Shown: positions 1 through 13,306, counted from the first letter of the stretch. The stretch: DNA of 64,000 nucleotides from Wuchereria bancrofti (GCA_005281725.1 SSBO01000012.1:10108080-10172079), one strand, 5' to 3'. Notes: a model not told the origin generated them from the letters alone. Numbers and translations are program-made.

Positions 1-949
1 AGCTATCAAAATATGGGTGGAATCATTTTTTTTTTCTTTGTTTAGCAGAATAATTTTTTTAGCAAAAGAACTGATACAGCGGGAAAAAAGGAAAAATTAG
101 CTTGTTTATTTAAAAAAAGAAAAAAAGGGGAAGGAAGAAATGAAAGATAAAAGATAGGAAAAGCGCAATTGTCTATTCAAAACATTTTTACTTTCATCTA
201 ATGTGTGACTTGTAATATTTACTTTTAATAATGCAAAGTTTTAAATCGTATAATTACCATTTATTGTTTTATTTTCAATTATTTCACTAACAAATACCAA
301 ATATATTTCTCTATTTATAAATTTTATTAATCATATTTAAATTTTTTTAAATCCTTTTTATCTTAATTTTTTTTTTTTTTGCAAATTTTTATTCTTATCA
401 AGTTTTAGTAAAAAGATTATATTTACACTTTGCATTATTGATTAATTATCAAGAAATTATATCAATATAAAATCATATTGCAATTGAAAACGTTTATATT
501 TGTAATAATTTATATTTTGAGTTGATTTTTTCTTAAAATAATCTTTTAAATTTTAACATTTTATTTTAATGAATGCTTGCATCAAAAAAAATTCCAATAA
601 TTTCATTTTAATAATATGAAAATTTTGAATTTTTAGTAGTTAATTTCGAGGATTCATCCATTCATTCAATCATTGATGTGTGTGTGTGTGTGTATGTGTA
701 TGTGTGTGTATATCTTTTGGACTAAACTCTTCCTAAATCGATTTCAATTTCTTCTACTTCCTATTACACTATTTAGTAGTGTGAAATACTCATCCATTTC
801 CACTTATCTTTCCAACTATTTTAGCAATTAAGAAATCTAATTTAAAAACATATGTTTGTATTTGTTATTATTCATTATTAGTATTAGCATTGTGAAATTA
901 CATATTCAAAAGATCCTTTTTTTTCACTTTTATCTCTTTTTTAACCTTT

Positions 950-1145
950 ACAATAATAATAATAATAATTAATAATAACTATAAATAATAATAACGATAA
1001 TAATAATAACAGTAGTAATGTTATTCATAATAATAACGACACTTGTAGTAACAATAGGGATAACAACAATAGTAATGATAATAATATTAGCAATAATAAT
1101 AATTAGTAATAGTAACAATAAATAATAGTAATAATTAATAATAAT
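950..1145. repeat. AAT-type imperfect microsatellite
   Basis: About 200 bp of imperfect trinucleotide repeat (AAT/ATA with scattered substitutions such as ACG and AGT), upstream of the SOC-2 gene. Similar trinucleotide tracts recur inside SOC-2 intron 4 (about 7090-7380), at 10820-10935, 36835-36940 and in the region upstream of the Shal gene. Confidence 0.7.
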
Positions 1146-2260
1146 AAATGTTAAAAAATTTTGACATTTTCTATAATATAGAGCAAAATGATGGATTAAA
1201 TTTTGTTTTTATGCTAAGTTTTTTTTTTTTTTTTTTTGAGAAATTCAGAAGATTAAAATGTGCTATTATTTGTCAAAAATAATAGCACATTTTATATATT
1301 AAACTTTAGTAATAATTTTCTTCTTTCTTTCTTTTTTTTCTGTTCGTCAAGATTTGTCAACTTTTTAAAGGCCAGTTAAGTACATATGTAAGATAATAAA
1401 ATAACTTAATGTATGTGCATCATTTATGTAAAAAAAAATTGTTGATATACAATAGTAATGTTAGTAATGATAATAACGATAATTGTAACCCATTAATTAA
1501 ATTTCATTTCAATTTTTCCTTCTTTTATTTTCAATATTTCATTTTCCTGTGATGTTTGTTTGTTCTCTGCTTGTCTGTTTGTTCATTTATTTGTTTGTTT
1601 GTTTGTTTTCTGTCGCATAGTTTTACAATAACATTTTTTTTTTTCGATTTATCACTTTAAATTATCTTTTTAATTTCAAAAAATCAGCTAAAAGTGGTAA
1701 AATTAGAGCATTTCAAACTTTCCTCAATTCATTCTGTAATTTGAGTAAAACGAAATTTCATGTTGTAAATGAATGGGAATGAAGTGCAGCATTTCTTCTT
1801 ATTTTCGTTAATTTTTTTTCCTTTTTTTTCAGACTTTTAAAAAATTTAAGAGATTGTTGAGAAGATATTTCCACTTAGCAATAAATTTAATCCATTAGTA
1901 GGTTTTGAAATTTTGCGAAATATTTTTCCCTAATCTGTGATAAATTTCACTTTTCTGTTTTTTTTTCTTTTTTTGTTCACTTTTTTTCAATCTAAATATT
2001 CGAAATATTCTTTTCATTTCATACTGACTAAATTTTATTTTTTTTACACCGATTTTATGAGCTGTTTCTTTTGTCTACTACCGGTATCATTTCAGTTCAT
2101 TTCAATCATTGAATGGTTGAAAGAAAATTTGTAATTTTCATTCAATTTGAGAAATTTAATTTTACAATTACCATACTGTTTTCTTATTCTTATTCTTTGC
2201 TACTAATATTTTCATTGACGAAAAATTTTTAACAATACTTAAAAGTTGTTTGCTTATTTG

Positions 2261-2335
2261 TTTTATTACTAGGTTGCACTTAAAGCTATTTTTGGTTAAA
2301 TTACTAGGTTTTATTACTAGGTTGCACTTAAAGCT
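2261..2335. repeat. 27-bp direct repeat, period 48
   Basis: A 27-bp segment starting TTTTATTACTAGGTTGCACT occurs at 2261-2287 and again at 2309-2335, identical by eye. The sequence between the copies partly repeats it too (TTACTAGGTT). It looks like a recent local duplication in non-coding DNA. Confidence 0.7.
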
Positions 2336-3072
2336 CTTTAAAAAAGAAGAAAAACTTTTTTTTCAGATTATCTTATTCATTCATGTAAGATAAGATTAGA
2401 ACGATAATTATAGCACTAGTCGTAGTAGTAGTATTACTAGCAATAATAGTAGTAATAGTAGCAGGAGGAGTTGAAGTTAAAGTTGAAGAATAAAATGATG
2501 AAATAGTCAAATGACCAAATTTGCTGTTACTATTAGTATTATTAGCCAGTTCGTTTGTATTTCCACTTTTTTTTGTTTTCTCTCTGTCTGCCTCTCTCTC
2601 TCTCTTTTGTTGATTGTTTGTTGTTGTTTTCACCAATAGATTAAATATCAATATATATATATATATATATATGTTGTAGGATAAAGAACACAATACAGCA
2701 ATAATGATCAGTTTTAAAATAATAAAAATTAATAAAAAGAAAAAAAATGTACGGAATAAAGAAAATTCCAAATTCTACTATTTTTTTTAAATGTCAAAAT
2801 ATAATTAATTAGTAAACAATGAATGAATTAGCATAGTTCGAAACGAAAGAATAGCAAATAAGAAAAAAAGTATACGAAAAGAAGGGAAATTTAAGTGGAA
2901 ACTTTAAAAAGAAATGCATTAATTGATTTAAATCCTTCAAAAAGGCTTAAGCAGTAAACTGCACAAGAAATATTTCCCAATAATCAAAATCAAAAAGATC
3001 TGTTCAAATCTTTTGTATCTCAAAACACGAATTCCGGATGCTATTCGTTTTTGTATTCGAACTGCTGAAAAA

Positions 3073-6000
3073 ATGACTGATATTGTAAAAGAAGCTGCAA
3101 AATTAAATGGACATAATTTTACCAGTGGTAATAGTAATAATAATCATAATAACAATAATAATACTGATGATAATATTGATCAACAACAACAACAGCAAAC
3201 AGCTCGTTTTATTACAACATCGGCAACAAATTTCGAATTTCGTCCATCATCTAAAGAAAATGGAAAAAATTCGAAAGGGATTCGAAGTAAATCACCAGGC
3301 GCATTTATTGAACGTTTATCAAGTTTTGCTCGTGGTAAATATCGAAGTAGTTTATCGGAACGTCCCACACAATCCAAAAATTACGATGAACGACCACGAC
3401 GGGTTCTTAATTTTTTTTTTCAGTTTTTTCCTTTTTTTTTGAAGAATTTGTCTTTTCTTTTTTTTGTTTTCGTACTATTATTATTATTTATTTGTTATTA
3501 TTACTAATTATTATTACAATTATTATCATTATTATTATTATTACTAATTATTATGCCATTACAGAATTTTTACAATTATTTAATTAATAAATGATTTGTT
3601 GAAATTTGTTTTGAAATAACTGGAAATTACAGTATGTTATGATAATTGTCATTTTTTATTAATTTAATGTATTGTAAATTTCTCTTACGAAAATTTTTGT
3701 TCATCTAATCTATTTATTATAGTTTAGGCGTTATAATTAATTAATTAATTAACTACATATAAGTTCTGCTGATTTATATTAATGAATAGCTTAATCTTAG
3801 AATATTTATGCAGTTGTAATCGTATTCCTTTAAATTTAATTTTTTAGCTGATTATTTTCTTCATTATTTTTTTTTTATAAACATTTTTTTATAAACATAA
3901 ACATTTTTTTTTTAAAAAAAGAATTTTTTTTTAAACTCCCTTCACTTTTCCTTTTTCTACTACATAACTAATTATTTATTGATAAGCAAATAGATTTTTC
4001 ACTCTTTTTCTTTCTTTCGCTAAATGCTTCATGTATTAAATTAAATATACATGCATAATATACTTGTTAACATATCACTGATCAAATATTAATTTCTACA
4101 ATCACTTCTCTTTCTTTTTTTTTTCAATTTTTCAAAATTTCGGATTGATCATTTTATAATTTGAACAAATTAAGTAAACAACCCTAATTTTTTTTTCTGT
4201 TACTTAACTATTTGCTTTGATTTTAAGCTTTATATATATATATATATGTTATAACCAATTTAATTATTTCAATTAAATATATTTTAATGGATAAGAAAAA
4301 AAATTAGAACGAATTGTCATTTTACACAAAATCCGTCAATATTTCTATATGGTTTGATAAATTTACTTAATCTTTTTTCCAATTAAAAAATTTGTATTTC
4401 ATTTCTTTTATTTTTTTTAAACCACCTTTATATTATTTGGAAAAAAATCCGATAGATTTCATTTTTTTTTCATAAAAATTATTTTCTTTTTGTCATTTTC
4501 TTTTGTTGCTAGTAATATGCATAAAAACTTTATTACAGGCATTTAATGATAAATTTATAAATTAATTGATAATTTAAAAATTCGATTTTTTTTTGTGCTG
4601 TATTCTGCGAAATTTTGCTTTGAAAACATAAGTAAACACAATAATTACTCTTTGTTTAATCAACATTAAATTTGGATTTATTTGTTTCTTAAGAAAAAAA
4701 AAGCAAACTTATTATTAATTTATTACTTGTTAACTGCTTCTTCATTTTTGATTATATCAACAAGATAGATATGATAAATGTTGATAAAATTCAATTTTAT
4801 ACATTTATTTATTTGTTAAAATGTCATTTTGAACATCACTCACATTAAATTCTTCCCTTTTCTTCTAAAATCTCATTTATAAAATATTACATGATATATT
4901 CTGTGAAATTTATTGCTTTAAAAATATAAATGAAAACAAAAATTACTCTTTGAGTAACCAAAATTAGATTTAAATTTATTTGTTCCTTTTAAATTATTGA
5001 TTTAAGAAAAAACAGAAAAGATAATGTAACCGACGAAGAAAAATGATCAATGATTTTGAGAAACTATTGCCAGACTTAAGACTTAAAAAGGAATAATAAA
5101 ACGGATTTCTCTTAGTAACATTCCAATTTTTTTGAAATATTTCTCAAAAAACATAGCAAAAAAAACCGCTAAATTTAGAATAATTCCTAATAAATTATCT
5201 TCTTTTAATAATTATTAGAGGATCTATGTATATTACTGTGCGAAGAATTAATTTATTTGTTCAAATGAAAAATATTCAATTATTATAATGAAATATAATG
5301 AAAAAAAAAGTTAGTAAAGATTTTTTTTTTTAAAAATAAATAAATGAATAAAAATAAATTGAAAAATTTTTTTCTCTTCAAATAATGATTTCATTTAAAA
5401 CAAATTTCAAATTAATAGAAAATTAATGAAGAAAGAAACTTTAAATTAATCGATGAAGAAAATTTAAATTGATCGATCTTATTTTAAAAAAAGAAGAAAA
5501 AATTGGAAACCATTATTGCGCTAGGCATTTTTTTTTTTTTTTACATTGTTATATATTTATTCTATAATTTTTTAATATCAATCTTTCGAAATTTTGAAAA
5601 ATTTAACTTTAAGATTTTTGAATGAATTTTTGTTCGATTAATTATCATAATTTTATAATATATTTAAAAAAAAACATTGATTAATAGTAATGTTTGCATG
5701 TTTGCAGGACTTACAAAGAGATTTGCAGAAGTGCAAAGATAATGAGGAAACACGATTGGATCTAAGCTCTTCCGATGTAAGTACATTCTTTTAAAGCAGT
5801 AAGTATTATTACAAGTGATAATCAATTTTTTTTTACAACATTTATTATTAATTTATTACTATCTAACTTTTGAACTTTTCATTTTTGAGAAGTAATAAAT
5901 TATTTTATTCAATTAAAATTTTTCACAAATAAAATGATTATTATCATAATGGATTAATTGAAATGAGTAAATGATATAGTCAAATAATTAACATTATTAA

Positions 6001-9000
6001 AATATATGTTAAGATAGTCCTTTTTTTGATTTTTTTTTTATTATTAATTTTTTTTTTGGCTATTTCAGATTGTAAGCATTCCATCATCAATTCGTGATTT
6101 AGTCCAATTAACAGAATTATTCCTGTATAAAAACAAATTATCCATATTACCAAATGAAATTGGTAATTTAGTTAATTTGAAAAAATTGGGTTTAAGTGAA
6201 AATGGTCTCACATCATTACCGGATACACTTGCCGCACTTACACATCTTGAAACATTGGATTTGCGCCACAATAAGCTATGCGAAGTTATTTTTATTTTAT
6301 TTTTTTCGTCTTTCAAAGGGAAAAAGGAATAAAAAAAAGAAAAATTTGAAAAATTATTGAAAATTTACATATAACAAGTAGTTTGATTTTAATGATGGTT
6401 TTTTATATAAATAATTTAATTTTTTTTAATGATGAAAATTAAATGAGGTACATATAAAATTTCAAGATGGAATTCAAAATTTTGATATATTCCCATAATT
6501 AATTAATTAATTAACTTTTCTTCCCTTCTTTTTTCGTTTTTCTTTCATTTGTTAATAAATCGAAAATTTGTTTTTAAAAGTTTTTGTTATCAAATTTTTA
6601 ATTGTAAATTAGTCTATTTATTAATATTTATTAGATGATGTTAAAACTTATTTTTTCATTTTTCTTTTCCTTTTTTTTCAGTTACCATCGGTTATTTATC
6701 AAATTAGTTCATTGGAAACATTATGGTTACGATATAATCGAATTGTTTCAATTGGTTCTGAGATTGGTCGTTTGAAACGTTTGAAAATGATTGATTTACG
6801 AGAAAATAAGATCCGCGAATTACCGTCAACAGTTGGACAAATTAAATCGCTTGTTGTGTGCTTACTTAGTTACAATCATTTAAGAATTATACCAGAAGGT
6901 TTATATTTTATTTATTTTTCTATAATTTTATCAAATATTTTGTTTTGTATTTTATTATTGGAATATTTAAACATATTTGGCAAAATTGCAAATGTATTAT
7001 TTTATAATTTTTTGCAAAAACTTGTGAAATTAAAAAATGGTTTTTACGAAGCTAAGAATCTGAAGACTTTTTTATGAAATTAAAAAGTGTTACATTATTA
7101 TTATTATTACTATTATTATTATTGTTATCATTATTATTATTGTCATTATTATTATTATTATTGTTATTATATTTATTATTATTTGCACTGATATTTAGTA
7201 GTATTATATTAATATTAGTATTAGCATTAGTTTTAGAATTAGTATTGTATTACTATTATTATTACTACCAATATATTAATATTACTATTGGTATTAGTGT
7301 ATTAGTATTAGTTTTATTATTAATGTTAGTATTAGTATTAGTTTATTGGTGTTTGTATTAGTATATTAGTATTAGTTATTAGTGTTATTAACTATAACAT
7401 AAATTTTATATATATATATATATATACATATATGAGCTCTCAAAGAAAGTTTTATTTTTTAAACTAAAATAATTGATCAAATTTAATCGAATCAGTTAGA
7501 ATGAAATTGATTCTTTGTTGTTGAGATATTTTCAAATTTAGAGGTGAAAAAAAAATTTTTTCATAATTTACTGTTTTTTTTTCACATATTTTATTATTAT
7601 TTTTTTATTATGCAAAAAATATTTGTGATTTTTTTTAAATTTTTAAGAAATTGGTGAGTGTTCCGAGCTTACACAGTTAGATTTGCAACACAATGATCTC
7701 GTATCGTTACCAGAATCAATGGGTAATTTGCAAAATTTAATTCGGTTGGGTATACGTTATAATAAATTACGACATTTACCATCTGGAATGGCATTTTGTC
7801 ATAAACTTGAAGAATTCATAGTTGAAAGCAATCAGTTGGAAGCTTTACCGGTTCATTTTCATTTTGTATTTCAATAAATTTCAGTGTTTAAGTTATGGCA
7901 TGAATTGAAGTTAAAGATTAAATATCTAAAATCGTTTATTAAATAATTGTTAAATTTCTAATTTCGTATTTATCACTTATTAGTACACTAATTTCATCTG
8001 TTAATTAATGCATGTTTTCTTTTCTCAATTTTAAGATGTTTTTTTTTTCTTTTCTAGGAAGGTATGCTTACTTCATTACCGAATCTGAAGACAATTAATT
8101 TGAGTCGTAATGAATTAACCGTTTTTCCATCTGGTGGACCTCAGCAATTTGCATCTTGTGTGGTATGGTTACTTTTTTCCGGAAAAATATGATTAATTTT
8201 AATTTGATTAAAAAAAACTCGGAGAAATTAGAAATATCACATTTAATACGTTATTGAATTTAATAAAATTCACTTTGTCATTGAATATATTTCTTTTTCT
8301 TCTAAAACTTCAAATATAATCAGCCTTACTCATAATAGCTAATAATCAGTACTTTTATTAGAAAAAACAAGACAAAGAGGGAGGGAGAGAGAGAGAGGAC
8401 AAAAAACCTCTCAGTTACCTTGAAACTTTAAAATATTTTAATGTTTTCAATTTGTCAGCTTCTTTATTCTGCTGTGAATTTGTTATCATTGTATTAATTG
8501 AAAGAATTACGATTAAAACTACGGAATTTCAATTTTTCTTAGTTTCGATTATTGCAAATTTCAAATATAATTTTTATCTCATTATTTCGACATTAATTGT
8601 AGTTGTAATTTATTGAAATATGAAATAAGACCTGAAGAATTTTTGGAAATAATTTTTTTTTTTTTTTTTTGAAATTATTAAATAAAACTGTAATTCTCAC
8701 TTTTTTTCCTTTGTCATTTTAAAATTAATTCCATTTAAGTCTTCCTAATTTCAGTCAATTAATATGGAACATAATGGAATAGCAAAAATTCCATTTGGAA
8801 TATTCTCCAAGGCAACCGGTCTAACTAAACTTAATTTGAAAGAGAATGCTCTTACATCAATGCCACTTGGTTGGTTTATTTATACATAAATTTTGTATTA
8901 TATAATTTGTGTATACTAAAATTTACTCCTCCATTTTTACATGTATAAATTCAAATATTCTTTTATACAATTAGCATTTTGATTTCATTTCTTTTTTAAT

Positions 9001-10404
9001 TTTTACTTTTTTGATTTTTTCGATGTTGATTCTAAATTTGCTAATCACTTATTTATACTTTTCATCGTTAATTTAATTAGTCAGTTAACTTTTCAAGTTA
9101 TTTAAAATTTTTTGGATTTTCTATTCTAGACATGGGTTGTTGGCTAGCGATGACAGAATTGAATTTATCCACAAATCAACTTCGTGTCCTTCCTGATGAT
9201 GTTGATAAACTTGTTAATTTAGAGGTATGTTAAATAATATTGAAAATGATACTTTAATCAAATATATTTAAGTGATGCTTTAAAGCTTCTATTTTTGATT
9301 AAAATTGCACAAAATTAATCTGACACTTTATTACAGGTGTTGGTATTGAGTAACAATATGCTCAAAAAACTTCCATCACAAATCGGTAGTTTGAAAAAGC
9401 TTCGTGAATTGGATTTGGAGGAAAATGAATTAGATGCGATACCGAATGAAATTGGTTAGTTTAAATTGGAAATTTCAAACTTTTTAATTTTGTACTGAAA
9501 AAAATATTGTTGTTGATATATGTTTTGCAGGTTTTGTGTCAAGTTTAACAAAGCTTTGGATACAATCAAATAAATTAGTTGGTTTACCGCGAACAATTGG
9601 GTTTGTTTAAACTCTAAATTTAATTCAATTTTATTTAAAATAGAATTTACCTTTTGCTTTTTTTTTCTTTCTTTCGTCAATCAGCATTATTTTAATAACT
9701 TTAGAAATCTGACCAATTTGACCGATTTACGAGCAGGAGAAAATAACTTAACATCTCTACCCGAAGAAATCGGTTAGTCATATTTTGCAAAGAAAAAAAG
9801 AAGAAAGAAATTCTTTTCAAAACCATTTCAAGATTTCTTCTATATTGATTAAGTATTCCTACTTTTGTATCCATTAATTGGCTTTTTAATTTTTTTCTGA
9901 AGGAGGGGAGGGGAATTTTTCTAACTTTTACTGGTGATTTTGATATTGTTTTAAAAATTTATAGCAGTCAAAGTTGAAAATTTTTAAGATTTTTTGGAAA
10001 TTTTCAATTATTTATCTATTTATTTTTTTTTAATACTTTTCATTTTAAGGCAATTTGGATTCACTGAAAAGTCTTTATATCAATGATAACCCTTCGCTTC
10101 ACAATTTGCCATTTGAACTTGCGCTCTGTGCATCACTTGAAATTATGTCGATTGAAAACTGTCCATTATCACAGATACCTCCCGAAATTACCGCGGGTGG
10201 CCCTTCTCTTGTTATTCAGGTAATAACCATTACAAAATATTCTAGTAATATTTAAATTTGAAACAATAAATTATTTTAAATTCAACATATGCAATATATG
10301 TATATATATATATATATAATTTATTTATTTTATAAGTATTTTATAGGTATTTTCATTTTCAGTACCTCAAGATGCAAGGCCCATATAGGGTTATGAATAT
10401 GTAA
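3073..10404 (+). CDS. soc-2: SHOC2/SOC-2 leucine-rich repeat Ras-ERK scaffold, 13 exons
   Basis: Exons: 3073-3402, 5708-5776, 6069-6284, 6682-6898, 7648-7850, 8058-8162, 8755-8869, 9130-9224, 9337-9454, 9531-9600, 9705-9772, 10050-10219, 10363-10404. They join in phase to about 604 aa (human SHOC2 is 582). Residues 1-110 are a divergent low-complexity tail with an Asn tract (20-30) and six Gln (37-42). The rest is an uninterrupted leucine-rich repeat solenoid with family hallmarks such as [29 protein letters not shown] and [16 protein letters not shown]. It ends [11 protein letters not shown], matching the family C-terminus. SHOC2 works with MRAS-GTP and PP1 to dephosphorylate RAF and promote ERK signalling. 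In worms, soc-2/sur-8 acts downstream of FGF and EGF receptors. The start is the first ATG of the opening exon; that frame is open back to 2932, so an upstream exon or earlier start is possible. No trans-splice acceptor was seen close to this ATG. Confidence 0.93.
3403..5707 (+). other. soc-2 intron 1 (2.3 kb), nothing else seen
   Basis: The largest soc-2 intron: donor GTTCTT directly after the exon 1 Arg codon, acceptor TTTGCAG at 5701-5707. It consists of AT-rich low-complexity DNA with an (AT)n run at about 4232-4247. No exon-like or RNA-like sequence was recognised on either strand. Confidence 0.6.
7090..7385. repeat. TTA/ATT microsatellite in soc-2 intron 4
   Basis: About 300 bp of degenerate TTA/ATT trinucleotide repeat followed by an (AT)n run at about 7408-7428, all inside the intron 6899-7647. 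It produces a spurious Leu/Ile/Val/Tyr-only reading frame, which should not be annotated as a protein. Confidence 0.8.
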
Positions 10405-12340
10405 ATATTGATTGTGTTTAATATATTGGCTTCTTTGTTGGCATTAAAACAGGATCGTCAAATCATGGATTTTTCGACACACTGTCAATTTTTTACTTTT
10501 TACCTTTTTTTTTCTTTTTCCTTTTTAAATACTAAAATTAATTCTGGCACATCTATTGCAAAGTTTACACATCAAAGCAAAATTGTGATATTTACCTTTG
10601 TTAAAATTTGGTTTAAAATGTTCCAAAGTTAATTATTCATTTCTAATTAAAATAATTAAACTTAATTTGAAGGGGAAAAAATAGGTAGTTATATGCTATA
10701 AATTGTTTATTACTTTTCCATTTTTTAATTTCCGTTTAAATTAGTCCTTCAATTTACTCTATAACAATTCACTTGCCATTATTATCAGTGGTAATTACTG
10801 CTGTGCAAATATAATTTACTTTATTATTATTATTATTATTATTACTGTTATTATTATTATTAATGCTGTTATTATTTATTATTATTATTATCACTATTAC
10901 TTATTATTATCATTGTTATTATTGTTATTATTCAACGCAATTAAAATTGTTCATCCATGCTCATTTTATGATTTAATAAGAATTTAATCAAATTTTTTTA
11001 AATTATTTGAAAAAAAATTATTTAAATTTGAAATCTGAATGCAAGAATAATATCATCATATATTATCATTTCATTTATCTTGCAAAAGAAGACGAAAAAA
11101 ATCATTCCGTTATAATAATTAATTTAAACTTTCAACCACAAACTAAAAAAAAATTATTAATTAAGAAATCTATATTTTCTAATGCAATTAAAATCAAAAA
11201 TTTATACCTTTTATCTTAGAGGAAGAAAGTCGTACTTTTAAATTAAATTAAACATTTATCTATAATTAGTAAAATTGAAACGAACATATAAATTTCTTTT
11301 ATATCTTTTGAATCGAGCATTTGCTTATAAATTGAAATAAAAATTTGAATTTTTTTTTAAATCATTCATAAAACGGGTATGGTACCAGTGTTTCCATCCA
11401 ATCTCTTTTTACTTTTTTTTTTGTTGCTCGGTGAATACAGTGGTTTTATATATTATAACTTTTCTCTATACTTATAATCTTGTTACTGTTATTACCTTTT
11501 CTTTCCCTTCTTTTTCGATGTTAAAACTTTTTTCATTGAAATTTTTCTGTCCAATTAAAAAAAATTTTCATGCTACTTTTACTTTTTTCTTTTCAAATTT
11601 TAAAATTCCATCATTAATATTTTTTATTTTTTACATTTTACACTATAAACAAAATGAAAAGAAAAAATTAATTTTGTTCCTCATTCTTTCAATTTTCATC
11701 ACACTTTTATGCTTTTTTTCTTCTTTCCTTTTCTTTTAACCTTCGAAAAAGAAAAAAAGAGAAACAAATTGCTAATTTGTTGCCTATTATTATGAAATAT
11801 TCAAAAATTTAATAGCATTGTCACTGATTTGTTTTTATTTCTTTTTTTTTATTCATTCACTCTTGCAGTGTCTTATTATTATAATTTGTTGTAAACAAAT
11901 CCTCTTTTTTTCTCTCTCGCCTTTTCCTTGTATTTCTTCGTTTGAATTACCTGATTTTTTCAAAAAAAGGAAAAATAAAAATAAAGAAATACTTTCAATT
12001 TAGCAATACACTTTTAACCTACAGTTGGATTAAATGAAATTACTCTTAATTTAGCAATACAGGTAATCAATCATCTCTAGATGGGATAATGTAATTGGCA
12101 GAAGATAAATGCGTAAAGTATCGCATTTAAAAATGTAAAATTTATGCTTTTTATTTGCCAAAAAAAAGTAAATTATAATTATACACAAAAATAAATTCAA
12201 AAGTAAAAAAGCATCGGAAGTATGCTTTTTTATATTGAGTCATTACGACGGGATCATTACGGCGTTTTAGATTGTTTGTGCAATTAATCATTCTAATTAA
12301 GTAATTAATTGCAAAAAATGTTATAATTTTCCCTTTTAAG

Positions 12341-12432
12341 CTTCATAATGCGCTCATATGAATGCTTCATATGAGTGTTAAATATATGAGTGCTTCATAT
12401 GATGTGCTTCATATGAGTCTTCATATGAATGT
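12341..12432. repeat. Short minisatellite built on TGCTTCATATGAGTG
   Basis: Five occurrences of CATATG lie within about 75 bp, in variants of the unit TGCTTCATATGAGTG with irregular spacing. The palindromic core TCATATGA can pair within and between units. No transcription unit is associated with it. Confidence 0.65.
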
Positions 12433-12935
12433 TTCAAAAATGTTAAATGTAAAATTCTCTCAATAATTCGATAAAATTTCGGAATATTGCCAAATATGTT
12501 AAGGAAAATATGTTCCTCAATTTGATTAAATGCCTTTTGATTTAATTTTCTCAACATCTCTTCACTATTTTAAAAGTTGGCAAATAATCAGTGTAAATTA
12601 ACATTAAGATTTGATTGGACAGGAAATCAATTTTATCCGCGCATTATGTAAATCATAGTATAGTTGTAAATTCACACTTATTACCAGCAAGTTATTATTC
12701 AAACAAATTTTAATTGATAAAAAAAGATAAGATAAACTTCTTAAAAAAAGGATTCAAAGTATTTTAGATCTTTTTATACTTTAACAACCTTTCACTTATC
12801 ATTAATTACTATTGTATCTTTATCCAAAATATTATCCAATGTATAATGAGAAAAAGAAAATGCGAAAATTTATCTAGAATATATAACATCTATAAAGAGA
12901 ACAAAACGAAATCGATAATATTACCTTCATTGCCC

Positions 12936-12966
12936 ATCTCATCAACACTAACATTGTTGATGAGAT
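12936..12966. repeat. Perfect 12-bp inverted repeat, 7-nt loop
   Basis: ATCTCATCAACA (12936-12947) and its exact reverse complement TGTTGATGAGAT (12955-12966) are separated by 7 nt. It lies about 940 bp upstream of the rad-54.B start codon. It could form a hairpin in RNA or be a small terminator- or element-like relic. No poly-T tail or flanking gene ties it to a function. Confidence 0.6.
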
Positions 12967-13003
12967 ATGTTTGAAAATATTTTTTAGAAATATTTTAAAA
13001 CTA

Positions 13004-13306
13004 CCGGGAAAACTTGACGTTGTAGGTGATTTCACTTTACACGAATGCTTGTGTGTAAACTTCGTAATGATGAAATTTTGTTATTAGATTGAATTATAGC
13101 AATGACTCTACCGGTAACTAGCTCTGGGATTTTACTAATATTCCACTCAATAACGACAAATTGTCGTCCACATCTCAAACCTAATGCACCTTGTCCAGTC
13201 TAAAGTGTATCCTTCTTAATGGTAAATCACGGCTTTCCGGGATTTTTAAATATTTCGAATTGCCGGGAAAACTTGACGTCGCTGGTGACTTTCGTTTTAT
13301 GTGGAT
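13004..13306. repeat. Diverged direct repeat pair sharing CCGGGAAAACTTGACGT
   Basis: The 17-mer CCGGGAAAACTTGACGT is identical at 13004-13020 and 13263-13279. Similarity continues more weakly for about 27 bp on the 3' side (GGTGA..TTC..TTTA pattern). The separation is 259 bp. This is unusual in otherwise AT-rich DNA and may be a remnant of a mobile element or a local segmental duplication. Confidence 0.5.

Larger units (their letters stand above)
1..3072. other. AT-rich intergenic/upstream DNA, no gene seen
   Basis: No convincing exon on either strand. The stretch is dominated by homopolymer A/T runs and simple repeats: a TG/TATG run near 675-712, AAT/ATAA-type repeats at about 950-1145, TTTG-type repeats at about 1556-1610, and an (AT)n run at about 2650-2672. 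The reading frames here follow microsatellites and have no family signature. It presumably holds the promoter of the downstream SOC-2 gene, but no specific element could be recognised. Confidence 0.6.

Noticed and set aside
2373..2771. 132-codon minus-strand frame
   Set aside because: Its residues follow AT dinucleotide, CT and trinucleotide microsatellites (runs of Ile-Tyr, Thr); no domain and no splice context.
3180..3377. Minus-strand frame over soc-2 exon 1
   Set aside because: Shadow of the coding exon; its Cys run is the complement of the CAA/CAG tract.
7074..7361. Leu/Tyr/Val-only 95-codon frame
   Set aside because: Translation of the TTA/ATT microsatellite inside soc-2 intron 4.
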